Assembly (NCBI GenBank): GCA_027316975.1
Contig: DAHVFL010000281.1
Location: 1-6,464, forward strand
Source: Chloroflexota bacterium
GTDB taxonomy: Bacteria > Chloroflexota > Ktedonobacteria > Ktedonobacterales > Ktedonobacteraceae
Reading direction: 5' to 3'
Length of the DNA stretch: 6,464 nt
Part shown: positions 1 to 4,656 of the stretch, in pieces
Layout: each line of letters opens with the position of its first letter
Position numbering within the stretch: position 1 is the stretch's first letter
Position numbers and translations under genes: made by a program
The notes under the pieces: generated by a model
The model's database searches: none
The model's input: the letters and a program-made list of their open reading frames with translations, nothing else
Told to the model about the DNA's origin: nothing

Positions 1-1
1 C

Positions 2-595
2 TACCAGATTCACTTCCCCTACACCCTCCTCAACAAGACTGCCTTAATGGATATGATGGCGAAGGCGTATAACGCAGGCAAGATTCGCGCTATTGGCGTC
101 AGCAATTATAACGTCAAACAGATGAAAGAGGCGCACGCGAGGCTGGCGCGTTACGGCATTCCTCTGGCCTCGAACCAGGTGCATTACAGCCTGCTGCACC
201 GCAAACCCGAAAATAATGGCGTGCTCGATGCCTGCCGCGAACTGGACGTGGCGCTCATAGCCTACAGTCCCTTGCAGCAGGGTCTGCTCACAGGCAAGTA
301 CCGCGCCGGGCAAAACTTCAAGATAATTGGTATGCGCCGATTTATGCGCGCCTATAGCACATCCGGTCTGAACAAAATCGAACCACTTCTCCAGACGATG
401 GAGACCATCGCTCAAGCGCGTGGGAAGACAACCGCCCAGGTTGCCCTCAACTGGCTGCTGGCAAAGGATGACCATATCATCCCCATCCCCGGCGCGAAAA
501 ACCTGCGCCAGGCCACCGACAACGCCGGCGCTATCGGCTGGCGTCTCAGCGAAGAGGAGTTTCGCCAGGTTGACGAGGCATCACGCGAGGTGTAG
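2..595 (+). CDS. Aldo/keto reductase, 5'-truncated by window edge
   Basis: This is the C-terminal 197 residues of an NAD(P)H-dependent aldo/keto reductase, a cytosolic TIM-barrel enzyme that reduces aldehydes and ketones to alcohols. The frame is open from base 2, so the gene begins outside the window. The ATG at 47 lies inside the barrel and is not the start. Visible family marks, numbered from the first codon seen: Y-Q-I-H-F-P at 1-6, whose His4 matches the catalytic-tetrad histidine; G-V-S-N at 32-35; N-Q-V-H-Y-S at 58-63; the cofactor-binding stretch Y-S-P-L-x-x-G-L-L-T-G-K-Y at 88-100; and the C-terminal I-P-I-P-G-A-K-N motif followed by a Q-x-x-D-N segment. The catalytic Asp, Tyr and Lys would lie upstream and cannot be checked. 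The family-typical end (L-S-x-E-E followed by the tail) suggests an intact 3' end. The substrate cannot be told. The gene ends 10-12 bp from the WD40 remnant on the other strand, and I see no terminator between them. Confidence 0.93.
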   Translation, partial: YQIHFPYTLLNKTALMDMMAKAYNAGKIRAIGVSNYNVKQMKEAHARLARYGIPLASNQVHYSLLHRKPENNGVLDACRELDVALIAYSPLQQGLLTGKYRAGQNFKIIGMRRFMRAYSTSGLNKIEPLLQTMETIAQARGKTTAQVALNWLLAKDDHIIPIPGAKNLRQATDNAGAIGWRLSEEEFRQVDEASREV

Positions 596-605
596 AGATG
601 GGTAG

Positions 606-887
606 GGAAGCAAGGAACTGTCCATCAGGACTGATAGCAACACAATAAACAGGGCTTGTATGTTCTGTAAGTGTGCGAAGTTCTTGTCCAGTAAACAAGC
701 TCCATAGTTTGATGGTTTTATCGCCGCTTCCACTGGCAAGTAATTTCCCATCAGGGCTGATGGCTATACTATTAATAGTTCCTGAATGCCCGCTAATAGT
801 ACGTAACAAAGTGAATTCTTCTGGCAAGGGCATTACAATAGTAGGTTTATCTCTTGCTTCTCCAAGTTTCCAGTTAATGCGAGCTTG
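606..887 (-). pseudogene. WD40-repeat gene remnant
   Basis: Read on the minus strand, this stretch codes for one full WD40 repeat and most of a second. The first runs from G-H-S-G through S-P-D-G and L-A-S-G-S to D-K-T-I-K-L-W. The second starts with E-H-T-S-P-V, has another I-S-P-D-G, and breaks off after F-L-A-S near base 606. Beyond that point the frame only reads the antisense of the aldo/keto reductase until a stop at 546-548. Upstream there are about 25 residues without clear WD40 character, then the TAG that ends the aminotransferase. An ATG at 831-833 could start a 95-residue peptide, but a single propeller blade should not fold alone. The DNA copies of the repeat are visible 126 bp (42 codons) apart, at 622-638 and 748-764. 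The segment is clearly more AT-rich than both neighbours. I read it as a leftover of a larger WD40 gene; a translated short protein is less likely. Confidence 0.7.
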
Positions 888-2273
888 CTACCCCAGCGAC
901 GCTATAAACGCCCTCAAACTCGTCCGCGCCTGTTCAAGGGCAGGCATCTCTATTGCCATTTCGTTATGCGCATCGCCTTCGGGCCACTTCTCAGCCTGAG
1001 CCAGCATTGCCCACAGCACTTCCTCGCGTTCGTTTTCCGTTTCAGCTTCTGCCAGAGTGTAAAGCATACTGGTTGCAAGGCGCAGGCGCAACGCTTGAGG
1101 TGGTTCGCCGAATGCGGTGCCGGGTAGGGCCGCGATATCCCAGTGGTCTAACAAGTAGTGGGCCAGTTGCTCGCTGGTTGTTACCCCACGTTCGAGCAGC
1201 GCGTCTCGCCAGGGCGCGAAGTCGGGGTAGAGGTAGAAGCCACCCGCCGGACGCGGGCACAGCGCACCAGCCTCTGCCAATGTTTCATATAGTCGAGAAA
1301 CAGCGTAAGCGTGGATGCGCGCTGAGGCTTTGACGTATGAGGTGAGTTCGGCGGTGGAGCTATAGGCGACGACGGCGGCTTCTTGCACCGGAGTGGTGGC
1401 GGACGACCAGATTTCACTGGCGAGGGCGCGCAGCGAAGCCATCAGTTGTTTGCTCGCCGTGCCGCCCGGAAGTGCGGCGTAGCCGAGCCGCCAGCCGCCA
1501 GCCGAAAATGCTTTTGAAAGGCCGCCGGTTACGATGCAGCCTTCCGGGTAAAATTGCGCGGGGGAGACGTGCGCGCGCCAGCCGTGCGCGAGTTCCGCGT
1601 ATATCTCGTCGCTGATGAGCGTGATGCCGCGCTCGCGTGACCAGTGGGCGATAGCCTGCGTATCCTCGCCAGAGAACATGCTGCCCGTCGGATTGCCCGG
1701 CGTGTTGACGATCAGGATGCGCGGGTTAGCGCCCTCGAAACGCGCGCGTGCCAGCGTTTCAGAAAGCGTCTGCGGTGTAAGCCGGTGATGGTCGCTGGCA
1801 CCGGTCTCGACTGGAATTACACGCCGACCTGCCAGTCGCGCATGGGGGGCATAGCTTACCCATGATGGCACGGGCAGGAGCAGGTCGCCTTCGAGAGCCT
1901 GCAACAGGGTATAGAGCAAGGGCTTGCTGCCAGGGGCGACAATGATTTGATCGGGAGTGAATGCTAGCCCGCGCGTGCGCTCCAGATAGGCGGCGATAGC
2001 CTTGCGTAGCGAGGGTATGCCCGCGACGGGAGCATAACCGGTATGTTTCGCGGCGCGAGCCATTGCTTCATTGAGCAGTGGGTGGAGAGGAAACGATGCC
2101 TCGCCAAAGCCGAGATGGATGGTTTTGCGCCCGGCGGCGCGCCTGGCCGCCACCACTTCGTTGATGGCGAGCGTGGGTGAACTTGCCATTTCTTGTAGCG
2201 ACGATGCCAGGGCTAACGGTGTGTGGCCGGGCGTTTGCGCGATGAGCGAATGGTGCTGTTGAGGATTGTGCAT
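888..2273 (-). CDS. PLP-dependent aminotransferase, class I/II (fold type I)
   Basis: This gene codes for a 461-residue cytosolic aminotransferase that moves an amino group between an amino acid and a 2-oxo acid using pyridoxal phosphate. The class I/II marks occur in order: Tyr80 followed by the G-I-P-S-L-R segment; N-P-T-G at 194-197; S-D-E-I-Y at 221-225, with Asp222 pairing the PLP ring nitrogen and Tyr225 its O3'; S-K-A-F at 253-256, with Lys254 as the Schiff-base lysine; Arg262 (G-G-W-R-L-G-Y) as phosphate ligand; and L-R-L-R-L-A-T near 395-401, with Arg396 the likely substrate-carboxylate arginine. All key residues are present. The substrate is uncertain; aspartate, aromatic or other specificity cannot be told apart. 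A tail of about 40 residues follows the usual end. I chose the ATG at 2273 because AGGA lies 7-10 bases upstream; the same frame stays open to 2510, but that would overlap the htpG start and run through the promoter region. The TAG stop is followed in the same frame by the WD40 remnant. Confidence 0.93.
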   Translation of the reverse strand: MHNPQQHHSLIAQTPGHTPLALASSLQEMASSPTLAINEVVAARRAAGRKTIHLGFGEASFPLHPLLNEAMARAAKHTGYAPVAGIPSLRKAIAAYLERTRGLAFTPDQIIVAPGSKPLLYTLLQALEGDLLLPVPSWVSYAPHARLAGRRVIPVETGASDHHRLTPQTLSETLARARFEGANPRILIVNTPGNPTGSMFSGEDTQAIAHWSRERGITLISDEIYAELAHGWRAHVSPAQFYPEGCIVTGGLSKAFSAGGWRLGYAALPGGTASKQLMASLRALASEIWSSATTPVQEAAVVAYSSTAELTSYVKASARIHAYAVSRLYETLAEAGALCPRPAGGFYLYPDFAPWRDALLERGVTTSEQLAHYLLDHWDIAALPGTAFGEPPQALRLRLATSMLYTLAEAETENEREEVLWAMLAQAEKWPEGDAHNEMAIEMPALEQARTSLRAFIASLG

Positions 2274-2308
2274 AGTTGTTCCTATAGATAGAGTAATCTT
2301 TTCATAAC

Positions 2309-2321
2309 AGTGTATCACACT
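2309..2321. promoter_or_regulatory. 13-bp palindrome over the aminotransferase -10, possible operator
   Basis: AGTGT-ATC-ACACT is a perfect 5-3-5 palindrome covering the candidate -10 of the minus-strand gene. A dimeric repressor bound here would block that promoter. I recognise no specific regulator family, and a short palindrome can occur by chance. Confidence 0.25.
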
Positions 2322-2336
2322 ATCATGAACGTGCAA
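2309..2336 (-). promoter_or_regulatory. Candidate extended -10 promoter of the aminotransferase gene
   Basis: On the minus strand, TGATACACT (2317-2309) fits an extended -10 (TGn followed by TACACT, four of six consensus bases). A weak -35, TTGCAC (2336-2331), lies 16 bases upstream and inside one arm of the large inverted repeat. Transcription would start near 2302, giving a leader of about 30 nt. This rests on consensus matching only. Confidence 0.35.
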
Positions 2337-2371
2337 GGCAGAAGGCTGCGCCTTCTGCCTTGCACGTTCAT
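2325..2371. repeat. Perfect 22-bp inverted repeat with 3-nt loop
   Basis: The left arm (2325-2346) and right arm (2350-2371) are exact reverse complements around the loop TGC. The stem is 22 bp without mismatch and GC-rich in its inner half. It lies between two divergently transcribed genes, so it ends neither transcript, and no T-run follows on either strand. That argues against a terminator. It may be a REP-like or MITE-like intergenic palindrome, or a structural or regulatory element shared by both promoters. Each arm contains TTGCAC pointing outward. Confidence 0.9.
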
Positions 2372-2377
2372 AGTATA

Positions 2378-2408
2378 TTAGACTCTTGTAATAGCATGAA
2401 GAGTTTGA
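2378..2408. promoter_or_regulatory. Imperfect dyad upstream of htpG, CIRCE-like half-sites at wrong spacing
   Basis: TTAGACTC (2378-2385) and GAGTTTGA (2401-2408) flank a 15-bp spacer; their core ACTCTT / AAGAGT (2382-2387, 2399-2404) is an exact inverted repeat. The halves recall the HrcA operator CIRCE (TTAGCACTC-N9-GAGTGCTAA), but each lacks bases and the spacer is not 9. It could be a degenerate or different heat-shock operator, or chance. Confidence 0.2.
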
Positions 2409-2419
2409 TACATTACATG

Positions 2420-2448
2420 GTGAAATACGCCTTAAATGGCTGTAGAAT
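2420..2448 (+). promoter_or_regulatory. Candidate sigma-70-type promoter of htpG
   Basis: TAGAAT (2443-2448) matches five of six -10 bases. GTGAAA (2420-2425) matches four of six -35 bases with a 17-bp spacer. The start would be near 2455, giving a leader of about 38 nt before the htpG ATG. Consensus evidence only. Confidence 0.35.
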
Positions 2449-2492
2449 GCGATGCACCATGTTGACATTGATGAAGAAGGAGCAAGAAAGAT

Positions 2493-4373
2493 ATGACTGT
2501 GGAGACACATAAGGAGACTATGGGCTTCCAGGCGGAAGTCAAGCAGCTACTTGATCTGATGATTCACTCCTTGTATAGCAATAAGGAGATTTTTCTGCGC
2601 GAACTGATTTCTAACGCATCGGATGCTATCGATCGTTTGCGCTTCGACGCGCTATCAAATGCTGCTCTGCTCGAGCAAGATACCGAGTTAAATATCCACG
2701 TGGCTTATGATAAGGACGCGCGCACGATTACCGTTACTGATAACGGCATCGGCATGACGCGCGACGAGGTGATCGAGAACATCGGCACCATCGCCAAATC
2801 TGGGACGCGCGAATTTTTCTCGTCGCTGACGGGCGATCAACAGAAGGACGCCAACCTGATCGGGCAATTCGGCGTGGGCTTCTATTCCTCGTTCGTGGTG
2901 GCTGACAGGGTTACACTGTCCACGCGCAAGGCCGGAATGCAACTTGACGAGGGTGTGCGCTGGGAATCCGATGGGCAGGGCGAATATACGCTTGAGATGA
3001 TCGAAAAGCCTGCGCGTGGCACAGAAGTTGTCTTACACCTGCGCGAGGGCGAAGATGAACTGCTTGCCAGGTATCGCCTGACTTCGATCATCAAAAAGTA
3101 TTCGGACCATATCGTGGCGCCTATCTTGATGAAGGTGGAAGATGAGGAGAAGGATGAAGAAGAACGGGTGAATAGCGCCGCCGCGCTGTGGACACGCTCT
3201 AAAAGCGAGATCAGCTCGGAAGAATATAACGAGTTTTACAAGCACATCGCGCACGATTTCGAAGACCCCCTGGCCCATGTGCATAGCCGTATGGAGGGGA
3301 CGCAGGAGTATATCCTGCTGCTCTATGTGCCGGCGCGCGCGCCCTTCGATTTGTGGAACCGCGAACAGCGTCACGGGATCAAGCTCTACGTGCGGCGCGT
3401 CTTCATCATGGACGATGCCGAGCAGTTGATGCCCGGCTACCTGCGTTTCGTGCGCGGTATCGTGGACTCCAACGACCTGCCCTTGAACGTCTCGCGCGAA
3501 ATATTGCAGCAGAACAGGCTGATCGATGCTATCCGCTCCAATGCCGTTAAAAAGATGCTCGGCGTGTTTAGCGATCTTGCGAATAAAGAGCCGGAGAAGT
3601 ACGCTACTTTCTGGGATCAGTTTGGCCGCGTGCTCAAAGAGGGTATTGCCGAAGATTCCAGCAACCGCGAGTCGCTGGCAAAACTGTTGCGCTTTGCCTC
3701 GACTGCTTCGGGCAGCGAGACGCAGGACGTTTCGCTCGAAACCTATGTAGCGCGCATGAAAGAAGGCCAGGATAAGATTTACTACATAATCGCCGATAGT
3801 TACGCCGCCGCCGCCAACAGCCCGCTGCTGGAGATATTCAAGAAGAAGGGCGTCGAAGTGCTGCTGCTCTCTGACCCGGTGGATCACCTGCTGGGTGCGG
3901 AACTGCACGAGTTTGATGGCAAACAACTCTCGTCCATTTCGCGCGGCGAAGTAGACCTGGATAAGATACAGGACGTGGAAGAAAAGGCGGAAGAAGAACA
4001 ACAGACGGTCAGCGAAGTGCAAACGCTGGTGGATCGTCTCAAAGAGGTGCTGAAGGAGCAGGTGAAGACCGTGCGTGTTTCGACCCGCCTGACGACTTCG
4101 CCCGCCTGCCTGGTGGTTGACGAGTACGATATGGACCCCAGCCTGCTGCGTCTCTTGAAAGCCAGCGGCCAGAAGCTGCCAACCATGAAGCCTATCCTGG
4201 AGATCAACCCGCATCACCCCATCATCCTGAAGGTAAGCAACGAAACCGAGGAGCAGAAGTTCAGCGACTGGGCCTACGTGCTCTTCGATCAATCAACGCT
4301 GACGCTGGGCGAGCAACTGGATGACCCGGTGGCCTTCGTCAACCGGCTGAATGGGTTGTTGGCGGGGATGTAA
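2493..4373 (+). CDS. htpG: Molecular chaperone HtpG (bacterial Hsp90)
   Basis: This codes for a 626-residue cytosolic ATP-dependent chaperone that works as a dimer on partly folded client proteins; the length is normal for the family. The N-terminal GHKL ATPase domain (about 1-210) shows E-I-F-L-R-E-L-I-S-N-A-S-D-A at 32-45, with catalytic Glu37, Asn41 and Asp45; D-N-G-I-G-M at 83-88, with adenine-binding Asp83; and the lid glycines G-Q-F-G-V-G-F at 124-130. A short charged linker (about 215-226) leads to the middle domain, which includes W-N-R-E near 288-291, the stretch V-F-I-M-D-D-A-E-Q at 303-311, and L-N-V-S-R-E-I-L-Q at 331-339, whose Arg335 should contact the ATP phosphate. The C-terminal dimerisation domain (about 500-626) is complete, and no MEEVD tail is present, as expected in bacteria. 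AAGGAG at 2477-2482 lies 10 bases before the ATG and fixes the start. The gene is divergent from the aminotransferase; no canonical CIRCE operator is seen. Confidence 0.98.
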   Translation: MTVETHKETMGFQAEVKQLLDLMIHSLYSNKEIFLRELISNASDAIDRLRFDALSNAALLEQDTELNIHVAYDKDARTITVTDNGIGMTRDEVIENIGTIAKSGTREFFSSLTGDQQKDANLIGQFGVGFYSSFVVADRVTLSTRKAGMQLDEGVRWESDGQGEYTLEMIEKPARGTEVVLHLREGEDELLARYRLTSIIKKYSDHIVAPILMKVEDEEKDEEERVNSAAALWTRSKSEISSEEYNEFYKHIAHDFEDPLAHVHSRMEGTQEYILLLYVPARAPFDLWNREQRHGIKLYVRRVFIMDDAEQLMPGYLRFVRGIVDSNDLPLNVSREILQQNRLIDAIRSNAVKKMLGVFSDLANKEPEKYATFWDQFGRVLKEGIAEDSSNRESLAKLLRFASTASGSETQDVSLETYVARMKEGQDKIYYIIADSYAAAANSPLLEIFKKKGVEVLLLSDPVDHLLGAELHEFDGKQLSSISRGEVDLDKIQDVEEKAEEEQQTVSEVQTLVDRLKEVLKEQVKTVRVSTRLTTSPACLVVDEYDMDPSLLRLLKASGQKLPTMKPILEINPHHPIILKVSNETEEQKFSDWAYVLFDQSTLTLGEQLDDPVAFVNRLNGLLAGM

Positions 4374-4416
4374 CCAGCAATAAAGTGGATGTGAGTCGCT
4401 GAAAGGAATCAACTTC

Positions 4417-4518
4417 GTGACACGAGAGACCGTTCTCTCTCAACTTGCTGATATCATTGTTTCCTTCTGGAGAGAAGCAAAACCCCTGCTGTTTTGGCTT
4501 TCAATCAGGCGCGCCTGA
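4417..4518 (+). CDS. Possible 33-residue peptide downstream of htpG
   Basis: A GTG at 4417, preceded by AAAGGA at 4402-4407 with a 9-base gap, opens a 33-codon frame ending in TGA at 4516-4518. It lies 43 bp after the htpG stop and could share its transcript. The peptide is mixed hydrophobic and basic, with an F-W-R-E and an L-L-F-W-L segment, so a small membrane-associated or leader peptide is conceivable. I recognise no homologue. The frame runs through several of the hairpins and its stop sits inside a 20-bp palindrome, so it may be only a chance frame. Confidence is low. Confidence 0.18.
   Translation: MTRETVLSQLADIIVSFWREAKPLLFWLSIRRA
4449..4457 (+). promoter_or_regulatory. Candidate extended -10 promoter of the HEAT/WD40 gene
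   Basis: TGATATCAT holds TGn followed by TATCAT (five of six -10 bases), a good extended -10 that needs no strong -35; none is seen. Transcription would begin near 4464, at the second hairpin of the array, leaving a structured leader of about 190 nt before the ATG at 4657. Confidence 0.3.
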
Positions 4519-4521
4519 TTG
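4502..4521. repeat. Perfect 20-bp palindrome without spacer
   Basis: The 10-bp half CAATCAGGCG is followed directly by its reverse complement, with the 8-bp palindrome GGCGCGCC at the centre. Two bases later a second near-palindrome (4524-4541, GAGGAAGT-TG-ACTTCCTC) begins. With no loop, cruciform or RNA hairpin formation would need central pairs to open; binding by a dimeric protein is an equally good reading. Confidence 0.85.
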
Positions 4522-4656
4522 GTGAGGAAGTTGACTTCCTCCTGTGTCCAGGAAAATGGGTTCGCTCCAAGAATCTACTGGAGTTTCGCCACATGGCGCG
4601 TGCTATGGCACGCAGTGATCACACTGCAAGGCATAACGGAGAGGATCATACCATCC

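Larger units (their letters stand above)
4424..4627. repeat. Chain of consecutive short hairpins before the HEAT/WD40 gene
   Basis: Most of the 283-bp gap between htpG and the next gene can be folded into successive perfect inverted repeats. Listed as span (stem/loop): 4424-4439 (6/4), 4464-4477 (5/4), 4478-4496 (6/7), 4502-4521 (10/0), 4524-4541 (8/2), 4540-4553 (5/4), 4565-4583 (5/9), 4598-4613 (6/4) and 4612-4627 (6/4). Neighbouring hairpins touch or nearly touch. None is followed by a T-run, so no rho-independent terminator is evident, although the first could end the htpG transcript weakly. The array could be a structured 5' leader or small RNA, a DNA element that folds as single strand, or a decayed mobile-element end. 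I recognise no known RNA family in it. Confidence 0.55.

Noticed and set aside
2325..2371. Rho-independent terminator
   Set aside because: Strong stem, but it lies between divergent genes and has no T-run on either side.
2462..2467. Perfect TTGACA -35 box just before htpG
   Set aside because: No -10 lies 16-18 bases downstream; that position is the ribosome-binding region and start codon of htpG.
2274..2510. 79-codon N-terminal extension of the aminotransferase frame
   Set aside because: It would run through the promoter region and large inverted repeat and overlap the htpG start; its residues do not look like an aminotransferase, and a good ribosome site precedes the ATG at 2273.
3033..4292. 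419-codon open frame antisense to htpG
   Set aside because: It is a by-product of htpG codon usage: low-complexity residues, no recognisable domain, and htpG itself is intact and fully matched.
4557..4569. tRNA T-arm-like GGGTTCGCTCC
   Set aside because: No acceptor, D-arm or anticodon arm can be paired around it; a chance match to the T-loop.
4424..4627. CRISPR array or integron attC site
   Set aside because: The hairpins differ from one another in sequence, so there is no repeated unit with spacers, and I see no attC core-site pair or integrase.
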